Shown one piece after another: positions 35,530 to 47,861 of a stretch of DNA of 64,000 nucleotides. The notes under the pieces are model-generated. The model was not told the origin of the DNA. It did not search any database and was given only the letters and a program-made list of their open reading frames with translations. The DNA lies in contig JAXRKN010000036.1 in the NCBI GenBank assembly GCA_038502055.1, positions 1,550,001-1,614,000 on the forward strand, in the 5' to 3' direction. Position 1 is the first letter of the stretch, and each line of letters begins with the position of its first letter. This DNA comes from Tanytarsus gracilentus. Lineage: Eukaryota; Arthropoda; Insecta; Diptera; Chironomidae. The position numbers and the translations under genes are program-made.

Positions 35530-35760
35530 AACACTTAATTTAATTAAGTTTTTTGCTACATCAGGTCTGGGACTTGGTTGTTTTTTGCTCTGTAATGTAG
35601 GAGGAATATTTTTTAGAAACTCAAACTTATTTTTGCTTACCCGCCGTTGCTAGGATTCGAACCGCTGTCTTCAAGAAGATGAATTTGTTAACACTCGCGC
35701 GCGTAACATTGCGCTACCAAGCCTTTATTAAATTTAATTTCACAATGGCTAAAGACTTAT
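35530..35760 (-). repeat. tRNA-like (SINE-like) core, copy 1
   Basis: On the minus strand there is a box-A-like TGGTAGCGCAA (35709-35719) and a perfect box B GGTTCGAATCC (35653-35663), the two internal RNA polymerase III promoter elements. A clean tRNA cloverleaf does not fold (the stems do not pair well), so this is a tRNA-derived sequence, not a tRNA gene. It shares about 230 bp with the core at 61318-61560. Confidence 0.6.
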
Positions 35761-35892
35761 ATAAGAAATTAAAAGTTTTTGTGAAAATTTAAGCAGTTAC
35801 TTATTAATTTCTTGATAATATCATTTAGCTTTCAAAAAATAATATGCTCATTCTGATTATTTTGAAGCAATAACTATTTTTAGATTTTTATG

Positions 35893-36892
35893 GAAGTTTT
35901 CCCCCTGTTTTCAACAAGAGTGATTGTGTCTCCCTAAATTTTATCATTTAAATCAGTTTTAGTGTGTTTTCAATCTTCAATTTCTTTTAAATATGTTCAT
36001 AAGTGTTTATTCTTCAACAAATTCATCGAGTCACATCGTTAAATCACGTAAGGAAGTGAGAATGAGGAAAAATAATTTCGAGGGAAAAATTTCTGAGAAA
36101 AATTTCACTCTCCATTCGTTGCTTTCTCTCGCTCATTCTCACTTCGGAGAGTAACTCTCTCCAAATATTTTCTTCATAATATGAAGAAGTTTGTTTTATT
36201 TTATTTTTATTATTTTATTTTAAATAATTTATTTTTTTTTAAAATCATTGTTTTCAAATTTACGCTTTATGTTAAATGTTTGTCTGTTCTGTGCCGTGAG
36301 TGGTCCAGCCTATAACGGTTGGTTAAGGCTGAGGACGGTAGTAGTGACGGAAACTTTATTCAATGCCGTCGACCACTTTTATTTATTATTGTATTTCGGG
36401 GGACAGCGGGACTTTAGGCAATCACGGCTTTTCTCCAAGTGATTTGAAATAAATAAATAAAATGTTGATTTGGTTGTGATTAGTTGGAAACTGTAATATC
36501 TGTTCAGTAAACAAGACTGTTCTTAACCGTAGTTTCGCTAGAAATTACAAACAAAAATCATTCGAAAACAAAAACTTACAAATTACAAAAAAACAAAAAC
36601 ACTAACACACTAACATTGCCGTAAAGGTATTTTAAAATGCCCTATTAACCAATGCTGATGGTAGAGGGTGGTTGGCCCGACATCAGTTCTCACTAACGAT
36701 TATCTAATTGTATTTATTCCGAGAAGGGGTTTGTTCGTAACCTGTGGCTTGTATCGACTGTAGATACTTGCCTAAGTAGCCCGCTAGACCCTGCTTTTCC
36801 GAGGAATCGGGGGTCAATCATGTGTGGTTGCGTTGGACGTCTCTCCTACTTCGGTAGTGGCCACCTAATCGTCATCTAATCTAATCTAATCT
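35893..36892 (+). mobile_element. ~1-kb retroelement insertion with TCTAA tail and ~24-bp target-site duplication
   Basis: The sequence AATAACTATTTTTAGATTTT plus TATG occurs at 35869-35892 and again at 36893-36916. The insert between the copies ends in a TCTAA repeat (about 36875-36893), the usual 3' signature of some non-LTR elements, and its 3' half is GC-richer than the surroundings. No reverse transcriptase frame is visible, so it is a 5'-truncated or non-autonomous copy. Confidence 0.72.
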
Positions 36893-37499
36893 AATAACTA
36901 TTTTTAGATTTTTATGAAAGGAACTAAAATTTTAAATCGAAATTTAAATTGTTTATTCTGCTTTATGTTTCTTTCGATGCTTATTTTAGGAACTCTTGAA
37001 AAAAAAATTATCAGAAAATTAAGGAAAGCGACTTAAACAAAAACGGAAATAGTTAAAACTTTTAACAATGCGCTTAAGGAACATAAAAATATCAGATTAA
37101 AAATTTTATTGAATGAAGAAATTTCTCATCATTTTGTGTTTACAAAGAGTGAAATATATTTTTTTTAAAAATTAAGTTGAATCAACATTTGAAAGGAAAT
37201 TGTGTTATATCGTTTTTCCCAAATGCTTGATAATAAACTTTGAACCTTGATGTGAAATTTTTTTTAAAATTTTTGCAACAAAACTTTGAATTTAAAAAAA
37301 ATATATACTATATCGAGTTGACATTTAATTAATGGGAAAAATTGTGCTATTTGTTATAAAATTAAATATCAAATTGACATTTAATTAATGTAAAAATTTC
37401 ATATTAAACTTCTGTTCAAATTATTTAATATTAAATTGACATCAATTTAATATAAAAAATTTATATTTAATTTTTGGTCAAAAAATTTAATATTAAATT

Positions 37500-37995
37500 G
37501 ATATCAAATATATACAAAAATTTAATAGGAAATTTTTGGTCAAAAAATTTAATATAAAATTGATATCAAATTAATGTAAAAATTTAATAAAAAATTTTTG
37601 GTCAAAAAATTTAATATAAAATTGATATCAAATTAATGTAAAAATTTAATAAAAAATTGTTGGTCAAAAAATTTAATATAAAATTGATATCAAATGAACG
37701 TAAAAATTTAATAAAAAATTTTTGGTCAAAAAATTTAATATAAAATTGATATCAAATTAATGTAAAAATTTAATAAAAAATTGTTGGTCAAAAAATTTAA
37801 TATAAAATTGATATCAAATGAACGTAAAAATTTAATAAAAAATTTTTGGTCAAAAAATTTAATATAAAATTGATATCAAATTAATGTAAAAATTTAATCA
37901 AAAATTGTTGGTCAAAAAATTTAATATAAAATTGATATCAAATTAATGTAAAAATTTGATATTGAAATTTGTGTCAAAAAATTTAATATCAAATT
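37500..37995. repeat. 62-bp tandem satellite, about 7-8 copies
   Basis: GATATCAAAT recurs at 37562, 37624, 37686, 37748, 37810, 37872 and 37934, a strict 62-bp period. From 37624 on, copies alternate between TTAATG...TTGTTGG and TGAACG...TTTTTGG variants, so the recent unit of amplification was a 124-bp dimer. Confidence 0.9.
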
Positions 37996-38217
37996 TATGT
38001 CAAATTTGATATTCATAAAACATTAATTTAATATCAAATAAAATATTTTTTTACTTGCTATTAAATTGACATTAAATTTGACATTAAATTTGACGTTAAT
38101 TTTTTTTTGTTGATATCAAATTCATGTAAATTTAATATCAATTTAATGTCAAAAAAATTTTTTGACAAGGATTTAACGTCAAATTGATATCAATTCAACC
38201 AAAAATTGTTCTATGGG

Positions 38218-39981
38218 AATGTTAATTTAGAGTAAAAATTTAATTAAACTTCCTTGTTACATTTTTACTAAAATTTGTAAATCCCGCAAAAGCTTGATGT
38301 GTCATTTTAAGAATTTATCCCAACATGAGTCACTTGTATCAATTTCTTGTATTTGTTGACAGTTAAATTATTTAGCCAATTAAGCTGTTATTGTGAGTTC
38401 TCGGAGTGAATTTTTTTTGAGGGTTTTTTATCTTATTTTAATTCACCAGAATGCTCCTAAAATTTCTAATGATATTCACCATGACTTGGCGTTTAAAATG
38501 ACATTAACCAAAGGTAAATTTTAATCAATGTGATGAAGAAAAATGTCCATAACAGTTTGTTAACGACCTATCACAACAAATTTAATTAAATAAGTAAAAC
38601 TGAGATTTCCAACACTTAATTCACATAATTTATTCCTCGAGCACTGAAAAAATCTAAAAGAAAAATATTACGAAGATCGATTTAAAAGAAAATTGAAAAC
38701 CGAAACGAAAGTTGACTACGGGAATGTCCGGGTGATTCCAAGCGATGACGCAAATTAATAACTAAAACGAGTGATTTAAAAAAATTTTAAGCTAAAATAT
38801 TTTCTTAATAAAGGGGAGAAAAAACATTAATTTCAGGCAAAAAGAAATTATTCAAAATCATCTGAATTAATGCTATTAATTTTATTTAATTTATGAGTAC
38901 ATTTATATGAGAAAAAATTTAGCTTTGTAATGTCTTCAGACAAAATTAAATTTGCAATTAGTTTTAGAATATTAATTCATAAATTCAATTCGGCGCGTGG
39001 ATAAAAACCATATTGATCAAAAATGTAGAAGTAAAAAAGATACTCAATTAGCAAAAGCGGATGCAGATTTTAATTTTTTCGCACATTTAATTAAAACACA
39101 TATTAAAAAATTAAGGCATTTAATTAAGGAAGAAATTTTGTTGAGAATCAAATTTAAAAATTAAAAGCTTTCACAATGTCCTTGCATTAATTAAATTATC
39201 TAAATTTAGCAACTTTGTACTTTAAACAAAAGCAATGCGTGTGCGCACCTGCATTTTGCTTACATTATCACAATGTTAAATCAAAATAAAACCATATAAT
39301 TATTTTACTTAAATTATTATGTAAAAATGTGCTTAGTGAAAATAAAAAAAAATATTCAAATTATGCATGAGCGAACAATTAGTTGAGCCAATAAGGAAAA
39401 ATTAAAGAATTGACTTTATTCTTCGCAGAATATTCGGCATGAATAATCTTGGTAATTCTGTTAAAGCATTGGCTTGTGGACTTTGTCATGAGTAATTTGC
39501 AAAAGATTCATCAGGCATCAAAAAGAAATTAGTAAAAGAATCAGCCAAAAAAAAAATTGCAGCATCAGCTAAAGATTACAAATTAATTCTTTGGGAATTC
39601 CTGGAAATCAGTTCTGATTCATTAACGTCATTTTAATGATTTAAATTAAATTAATCATGTCAAGTTGGCCATTAAGAATTAAGATGCAATCACGATTAAG
39701 ATAAGAATCTTTTAACGAAACTGATCATTTTTAAATCGAGGTGACAGCAAAATCGATTCGAGATGTTTTAATCGTCACGTTTTAAATTTCGCACTGAAAT
39801 CAGTCAACAATTTATTATCTCTTTCTTTAACACTCTCACTGATTGAAAAATTCACCAGAAAAAGTAATAAAACTCGTATTTTTTGCGAGAAAGAGACCAA
39901 AGAGATGCTTTCGATGTTGCGATCATATGGCAGTGTTTATTTTGCTGTGATACAGAGGAGATGTGACGAGTTGTGCAACCA
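38218..39981. other. Gene-free AT-rich DNA upstream of the glycosidase
   Basis: No gene or repeat recognised. The proximal 200 bp are the promoter region of the gene at 40091. Confidence 0.4.
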
Positions 39982-40020
39982 TATAAAAGCAGCGCGATCC
40001 TATAGCGATGAATGTTAGTT
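39982..40020 (+). promoter_or_regulatory. TATA-box core promoter of the family 1 glycosidase gene
   Basis: ATATAAAAGCAGCGCG gives a strong TATAAAAG box. About 30 bp downstream TTAGTTTAGTG can serve as an initiator, placing the cap site about 75 bp before the ATG at 40091. A focused TATA promoter suits a tissue-restricted gene. Confidence 0.65.
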
Positions 40021-40090
40021 TAGTGTTAGAGCTTAGAACGAAAGGATCACGCACTTATAGTTTGCTGACTGAGTTATAAATAAATTAACG

Positions 40091-43055
40091 ATGGCAAAAG
40101 TTTTAAGTGCAGTTTATATAATTTTGTTTGTTACTTTTTGTGAAATGTGAGTGAAAAATTTAGGAAATAAAATTCAAATTTAAATTATAATTAATTATAA
40201 AAATGCGAGTAAAAATAAAATTTAAATTTTTTCAAAAAGTTTAAAAAATTATTTAAAAAAATTTCGTAAATTTTAAAAAGCTAAAGTCATCGCAAAATAC
40301 TTTCTAAGAATCAAAATCTTGATAAAACTTCCTCGTCACATAATGTTTTTGCAACGCTTTCACATCAAAAATTTTAATATCGTGTAATCGTGTTTTATCA
40401 CTAAAAAATATTAGTTTTTATATAATCGAATTTGAGTTGTGTCACAAATGAATAAAACCCATCACATTTTTTATTAATCCGTCAATAAAATGAAAAAATA
40501 TGCATTTTTTCCTCACAGACTCCCTTCATGTGTCACGCAAGTTTCAGAAACATTTCCAGACGATTTTAAGTGGGGAATCGGAACTTCTAGGTGAGTTCAA
40601 TTAAATCGCGGAATTTTAGAATTTTTATGTGACGCAAAAACTTTTTCTCAGCTATCAGATCGAAGGTGCTTGGAATGAGGATGGAAAAGGTGAATCCATA
40701 TGGGATTACATGACACACACATTTCCCGACAAAATTGCTGATAAATCGAATGGAGATCACTCGACCGAGAGCTATAAACATGTAAGCACAAATCACTATT
40801 TCGTCAGTCAATGTTTTTGCTGAAAATTACTGTAACAATTAAATTAATAGTTGACGCCGCCTTTGCGTGGAATAAATTTATTAAATCCGTTATTTTCTCA
40901 AAGGATTGTTCAAAAGCGCATGTTTGCACCTGTCAACACATTTTGTTATGCAATATTTTTATGATATAAACATGTGTCAGAAGTTGACTTTAATCATCTG
41001 ATAATTAAATCACAAACAATTACCGGTTTTACGTTCAAGTTCATGATCAATAATCGACATATTTATTTAATGCACTTTTTTATATGATCGCAAAAAATGA
41101 GATAATTAAAATTTCTAATAATTTGTAGTGGAAAAATGACGTGAGGTTGGTGCGTGAACTTGGAGTGGATATCTATCGTTTTTCCATTTCGTGGCCGAGA
41201 ATTTTACCATCGGGTCATATAAATCATGTTAACAAGGCCGGAATTGCTCATTACAACAATCTAATAAACGGTAAAAGTCGACGATGCACTTTCGCTGTAA
41301 CTTTTTATAAATTATTACGTTCTCTTTATAGAATTGCTGGCGCACAACATAACTCCATTTGTGACAATGTACCACTGGGAAATCCCACAAAGGTTGCAAC
41401 AGCTCGGTGGCTTTGCGAATGAGGAAATTGTTGACACATTCGTCGACTATGCTCGCATACTTCTTCAAGAGTTTGGCGATCGTGTCAAAATGTGGACAAC
41501 ATTTAATGAGGTAAATTTATATTATATAAAAAATACTTTAATAGACTGATTTTTTTTTAAAAATAGCCGTGGCATGTGTGCGAGCAAGCGTATGGTCAAG
41601 ATTACATGGCACCTTCATATGATTACCCTGGAATACCTTCGTACCTGTGCGGTCATAACTTGTTAAAAGCGCATGCGAAAGTTTATCACATGTATAAGAA
41701 CAAATTTAGCCATCAGAACGGTAAGTGAAAGCTAATCCGTTACTCGTAATTGCACTTTCGAATGTATTTTTTAATTAAACTAATTACTCATGATTCATGT
41801 GAACGCATAAGAATTTTTATTATAACTCTGTTCAAAAAACATTTTGTGCTGTTTTTTCTATGCGCGCACATGGATTTGATTCATGTGATTCACTTAGCTA
41901 AAATGAAATCAGTACATTTTATTGCTGATTTATTTTATGTAATTAAAAAAGTCTATCCGAAACACGTGCGAGACTAGATGTTTCAATTAGTTGTGATCAT
42001 AAGTTTTTTTTATAACAGACTCGCTGAATTTTTTAAATTCTCTAATTCACTTACTCTTGTTGACAACTTTCAATCAATTAATTCAATCAATTAACGACTT
42101 AATTAATATGAGAATGTTAATTCATTTTACAGGTGTTATGGGAATAACAGCGGATATAAGTTCACCGCATGCTTTGACTCATACTCACGAAGATCATCTT
42201 GCCGTTCAGCGTGCTTTCCAGTTTTATGTCGGGTGGATAATGCATCCAATTTTCTCTACGCATGGAAACTATCCGAAAGTAATGATCGATAGAATTGGAG
42301 AGTTAAGTCGTCGCCAGGGTTTTTCTAAGTCTCGACTTCCAACTTTTACAACTGACGAAATTAAAATGATTCACAACACTTCTGATTTCTTTGGAATTAA
42401 CACCTACACTTCCCTACAAGTGACAACAAATGACGACATCAAAAACCCGGCCGGGTATCCAATTCCATCATTTATGCACGATATGGGAGTGATCGAGACG
42501 CAAGATGATAATTGGGAGAAAAGCGGAAGTGAATGGTTGCGTGTGCATCCATCGGGAATTCGACATCTCCTTAATTATATTCGAAAAGAGTACAACAATC
42601 CAATTGTATATGTCACTGAGAATGGAGTGAGCGATAAAGGCGGAATGAATGACATTAAACGCGTCGAATATTTCAATTCATATTTAACTGCAATTTTAAG
42701 TGCCATAAAAGACGGTTGCAACGTGAAAGGTTATATCGCATGGAGTTTAATGGACTCGTTTGAATGGAAAGCGGGATACACTGAAAAATTTGGTCTTTAT
42801 CATGTCGACTTCAATTCACCAAACAAAACACGAACACCAAAAATGTCCGCAAAAGTTTTCAGTAAAATTGCACAAACAAATCGCATTGATTATTCGTATC
42901 GACCGAATGTACCTGAGCCACTGTCAGAGCCAGAAGAAAATAGCATGAAAGTTCCCATAATTATAATGTCAATTTTGTGTGTTATGCTTATAATTATTAT
43001 ATCTTTCATTGTCATGATTTGCATGAGAAAAAGAAACGACAATGTTCGATTTTGA
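40091..43055 (+). CDS. Family 1 glycoside hydrolase, membrane-anchored (beta-glucosidase/myrosinase-like)
   Basis: Retaining beta-glycosidase (GH1). Seven exons (40091-40146, 40519-40590, 40652-40781, 41129-41270, 41332-41510, 41567-41720, 42133-43055) give 551 aa. A signal peptide (AVYIILFVTFCEM) leads to FPDDFKWGIGTSSYQIEGAW, the GH1 N-terminal signature, then YRFSISWPRILPSG, the acid/base Glu at about residue 193 in TFNEPWHVC (split by an intron) and the nucleophile Glu at about 407 in YVTENGVSDKGG. DSFEWKAGYTEKFGLY follows. After the catalytic domain comes a TM helix (VPIIIMSILCVMLIIIISFI) and a short basic tail, so the enzyme faces outside or the lumen. Insect relatives act on plant beta-glucosides and cellobiose or on endogenous glycoconjugates; the substrate is not readable here. 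Confidence 0.92.
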
Positions 43056-43358
43056 AAGTTTTATAATTAATTAGTGATTTAATTTAAAAATATTTTTTAA
43101 AAGGGAAGTTCAATTGCTCATATATGTGTTAAGTGTCAAAAGATTGAAATTATTAGTTTTGATTTAAGTTCCTTTATAAGCTTTGAAGTTTGAATAAAAT
43201 ATTAATTCATAGTTCAAATTTACTAAAAAACATAACTTCATACGCATATCAAAAAAATTTAAAATTTTGAAGTCACCCTGAAATTTAAACTTCTACTTTA
43301 GGAGATTTTTTTAAGATTGACCAAGTGAATTTTTAAATTTTCTTTAGCTCGTAATTAT

Positions 43359-43991
43359 TTATTCATTAATCTTTTCAAAATCGATTACAATTCTCGAATG
43401 TTTTGGGGTAAATTGACGGTATTTAATACCTGAAGCATCAAACATTTTTTTCGCTCCAATCGTGTGAGGTTTCTCAGCATGCTTATCGGAAACAAAGACA
43501 ATTTCCTTAATGCGAGATTGAATTATAATTTTTGCACATTCGTTGCAAGGAAATAGAGCAACATACAGAGTGCATCCCTTCACATCGATACTATTTTTAT
43601 TGAGGATAGCGTTGACTTCGGCATGACATACATACATATATTTATTTTCAGAAGGATTTTCAGAGTTCTTCGTCCATGGAAATTTATCGTCATCGCAGTT
43701 CATTGGAAAGCCATTGTAGCCGATTCCGACAATTTTCTTCTCGTCATTAACGATACACGCACCAACTTGTGTCGCCGGATCTTTGCTTCGTTGTGCGGCC
43801 AAAAAAGCAATTCCCATAAAATATTCTTCCCAATCTGTTGAAAATTAATTTTTAGATTTTTTGCCGCCATAATAAAATTTCTAAATTTTACCTAAATAGT
43901 CTTTTCTTTTGCCGCCTTCAACGCCATTCGATAGGTTCATTTCAGAGATTTTCATAACTCCATCAACATAATCATTCACGTTATCACACAT
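43359..43991 (-). CDS. Deoxycytidylate (dCMP) deaminase
   Basis: Converts dCMP to dUMP, feeding thymidylate synthesis in the cytosol. Two exons (43892-43991, 43359-43834) give 191 aa. The cytidine-deaminase fold shows CHAEVNAI (zinc His and catalytic Glu), PCNEC (zinc Cys pair), RSKDPATQVGACIV and GIGYNGFPMNC, all standard for dCMP deaminases. The N-terminal WEEYFMGIAFLAA is also typical. Length is normal. It is tail to tail with the glycosidase, with about 300 bp between stops. Confidence 0.95.
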
Positions 43992-46900
43992 TACACTAAC
44001 TAAATAAAATTTTAATTTTTGTCAACGTTTTCAACTTTTGTTATTGTTTACTTTCTTATTGGAAATTTTTAGCACAGACTGGAAATTATTTTTAGCTTTA
44101 AAATAATTTGAATTTTTTTGTAACGGTTTTTTTGATATCTTATTATTTGAAAATTGAAAATCTTGTAATATTTTCAGGGTGTTTTTCACTGTGAAATATA
44201 AAAAAACTGCATTCTAATTTTGTAAGAATTGAAAACTTTCCTTTAGCCTGAAAAAGTTTTAATGATTCTTCTTTTTTTTCCACGGAAGATTCAACTCTCT
44301 TTCGAGATAACATAAATATTGTTTTATAAGCTCCGCACGTAGCTTTATTGTTGTTTCATGTGCGCAACGAAGCTTGAGATATTACTTTTAATTAAAGTTT
44401 CCCTGTAAAGGATGAAAAAAGTCGAACAAAACTTTTCTTCTTCTTTCTTCTCTTCTTCTGTTGGATTTCTTTAGTTCACAAAACTTTATTTTTTCTTCTC
44501 TTTAATGATGTGGTTGTAATTTTATTCTGTTTTCAACTTTAGAAGGATTTTTTATTTTAAATTACAGAAATTTTGTGGGTTTGTGGGGAGGTAAAGTTTA
44601 TAGAAATTTAAATCTGGATGTGCTTTCAAAGTTTTGGTATTTCTTTAGTGGTGTACAGTCAATCTCTCAATATTAAATGTATCGTGTGTGTGTGTGTATA
44701 TTGTGGACAATTATAAATAAATTTGAAATAAATTTTAAATATTCAGCAGCGACTGCCATTTCATTTTAAAAATTCTCTCAATATATTTTGTGTATCCTTA
44801 GCGTATATAGTAGCTCTTTCGATTCCAAAAACTCTTTAAATGTATTTTTTTCAAATATAGGTTTATATGTAGGTAGCTGCATGAAGAAAACTCATAAAGT
44901 TGATCGTCATCGGTCGAAAGATAAAATCATAAAAGCTCGATAATTTTAATTGAACAATTCTGTGCATTTTTTTAAGTTTGCAGTAAATTTTTTCAATATT
45001 TATTTTTATCTGTAGTTAATCTCATTATGTAACCTCATCTTTGTCAATTTTGCAAAGTAAATGTGGGAGAGAGAGAACGTTAAGCATTTAAGATTATTTT
45101 AAATCTTTATAAAATTTATTTCACATGCATAACATCTTGATTATGATCATTATCATTTTTCAATCTGAATAATTAATAATAAATCCTGACAAACATTTAA
45201 CGTAGAATTTGTTTCATCTTTTTTAAAAAACTGTCTCGGATTTGCCTTTTCCATGCCAGTTGCCAATCTTTAAAAGCTTTCCGATTGAAAACACGCAAAA
45301 CGATTGCAACAATAGCGCGATTTTTGTGCATAATCCTCAAGACTTGCTAGCTGCCTTTTAAAGGTAAACGAGGAACGAGTCGAGACAACTCGTTCTTTTA
45401 ATTCCAGTGAAATTTCATCAAAATCTTTTAATAGGGAAAAATAAGTTTAAAAATAGATCAACTTTGTTCACAAAGAGGGAGAGAGAGAGATTTTAAAAAA
45501 TTATTCTGTGTCATCTTATCTGAGAAATCGCGTTAATAGCTCATTTGGTAGAGCGTTTGTTGTACTATACAAATATTATGACGTACAAAATGCATGTCGA
45601 GATCCGGTTTTCAAACCACGGCGAGGACCCTTTTCGCTCGAATAGTCGATTTCTTAGTTCCATTCACAAGAGCTCGGTTTGTGTACTGGCCACAAGGTAG
45701 ATCCGTGAGGATTCTATTTGGGTGACTTGCGTACATAAATTGTGGGTGGGTGCATTACTGGTACATCAGGTCTATTGATATAATCATGTTTCAGTAATGC
45801 ATAGAGCTTTTCAAGTACATTCTGAAGTCTATAACAAATTAACATAAAGTACCGATCAAAACAGTCTCTGCGAGACGGGTGTGAAAGGCACTAAAGGAAG
45901 GTCGCATGATTCGTATGAAATCTTGAAAATTTACATACGAATTGTCCTACCTTTCTTTTTTATTATTATATGTCATGCGACATATTTACGTTAAAGACTT
46001 AAAGTTTTGCAACATTGAAATAAAATATATTTTTTTGCGATTTTTATCTTCCATCTTTTTGCACCATCCAATATTTTTTTTTATTTATTTCTTCAAACAC
46101 CATCATATTTTTTTATAATGAATATATAAGGAATAATTTTTCTCATTTGTTAGCCATTCAAGTCGTTAAATGCTAAATGTTTGTTATCATCTTTCACCAG
46201 CAGTTTTGCCTTGGTATTATGTTATTTTTTGCAGAGACTGTTTTAAACTTAAAATTTAACTAAACTTTGACTAGATTCAGTCTCAATAATCTCATTTAAG
46301 ATTTTTCTTCGAAAATGGTGGTGTTGAAATTAAAAATTTTGCTGACCTTATTGAGAGCCTTTTTTTGACCTCTGACAGTGCATTTTTATATGCTCTCATG
46401 ACGCAGCATGTTTAAAAAAACTAGTGAAATTAAATAGATTTTTTCTCACCTACTTAACAACTTTTTTCTACGTCACTCCTTTAAAAATGAGCTTTAAAAA
46501 TTTGTGCTTTAAATGAATCATAGAGGGGATGAAAATAAAGTATCCATCCCCATTCGGAAATTAGAAATTCTTGTGCATAAGAAAATAAATTATTTCTTCA
46601 TTATTATTTCTTTCAATAATGAGATTTGAAGCCATATTTCAATTTTTTTCCTTTATCGTAACGATAAAATTCTTTATCTTGTGATTATTTCACATTTAAT
46701 GTATTTTTTCTGTGTGTATACAAAGAGAGAGATATTTAAAGAGAAAGAGAGAGGTACATGTGTGATTAGTGAAAATAAATGTATGCTTTTTTATTTTTGC
46801 ATCCCTGGTTTAATCATCAAAAATTTTAAATGCATATTTTATAGATTTTTTCTTCTTTTTTTCTGGTCGTGCATGGCAGTGATTTGAGTTTGCAATTTGC

Positions 46901-47861
46901 AATCGAGCCGTGTTCAATTTTGCGGGCTGGATAGACATCAATGAACATGGCGATTTATTTGGCGGTAACTGCGACTCCGACTGACCACACTGACCGATGA
47001 GTCCATGTTTGTAAATGGACGATCATCTAGTAACGGTATGATATATATTAATTTTATGTTTCTTCCATCATTTTTTTTTGGGTTTTCTTTTTTTTGATTA
47101 ATTTTAGTATGATTAAAATACTTTTGATGCCCTTTTAATAATAAAATATTTTCTTGCATATCATCATAAAAATTATTATTAAATGTTAATATGTAATGAT
47201 GAGGACGCGTGGATGTTGACCGGTCCTTTGACTTTCCATATTTCTCCAATATTATTCTCAAAAATCATTGAATATGTTTATAAATATTTAATGTGTGCTT
47301 GTAACATTTAAGTCAACTTACAGAGAGATTTGCGAAATGATTAATTATATATTTCTTGAAATTGTGATGTTTAATCTCTTTTCCATTGTTCAATTGAATT
47401 TTTTTTATCATGTGTTAATGATGCTTGATGTTATCATTTATGCAGACAATCATCATACCTTTCCATACGTGTCCTTGATATTGCCAGTTGGTTATCAAAA
47501 AGGGAATTTTTTCTCATTTTTTTAACGTTTAGTAACTTTTGAATACACATTGCACGACATCAAAAATTAAATTGACACAAATACTTTTTGAATATTCTTC
47601 TTGTGCCTTATCAAGGAGAGACAAGGATACTTTTACGATAATATTTTGAAAGGAAAAAGATTTTCTTTTTTTTGTGATTTTTTTTCTCTTTTGAAAAGAT
47701 ATTGAAGGAACTAAAAACTCACCACTCTAAATGTTTTTTTTTCTTTGCAGAGATCTCGCCGTTTTTTGGCATTATGACATTATTATGCTTAATAAATATT
47801 TTTAATTACACCATTATCAATTAAGTAATATATATTTTTGTATTTTGGTTCGCCTTATCCA
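43992..47861. other. 3.9-kb gene-free stretch with one SINE
   Basis: AT-rich intergenic DNA with short GT, GA and T runs. Apart from the tRNA-derived repeat near 45.5 kb I see no gene. The part next to 47861 is the 3' UTR of IA-2. Confidence 0.4.
45534..45985 (+). mobile_element. tRNA-derived SINE
   Basis: Box A TAGCTCATTTGGTAGAGCG (45537-45555) is nearly a textbook tRNA D-arm, and a decayed box B GGTTTTCAAACC lies at 45606-45617. A GC-richer body of about 300 bp follows. The 3' end can form hairpins (GTCGCATGA against TCATGCGAC; ATTCGTATG against CATACGAAT). The insert between anticodon arm and box B is too long for a functional tRNA. Borders approximate. Confidence 0.6.

Larger units (their letters stand above)
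35268..38217. mobile_element. 2.95-kb terminal-inverted-repeat element with tRNA-like core and nested insertion
   Basis: Ends are CCCACAGAACATTTTCAG on the left and, read inward on the other strand, CCCATAGAACAATTTTTG on the right. Subterminal arms are very AT-rich and made of short ATATCAAATT/TAAATTTGAC-like motifs. A GC-richer core (35530-35760) recurs at 61318-61560. The element has been interrupted by a roughly 1-kb insertion and carries a 62-bp satellite. No transposase frame is visible. Superfamily cannot be named. Confidence 0.6.

Noticed and set aside
35650..35730. Possible tRNA gene (box A and box B)
   Set aside because: Stems do not pair into a cloverleaf, and a diverged copy exists at 61.4 kb, so it is a tRNA-derived repeat.
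37500..37995. CRISPR-like regular repeats
   Set aside because: Contiguous 62-bp tandem units without unique spacers, in a eukaryotic genome.
45537..45620. Possible tRNA gene
   Set aside because: Box B is decayed and the arm between the boxes is too irregular; a SINE head fits better.
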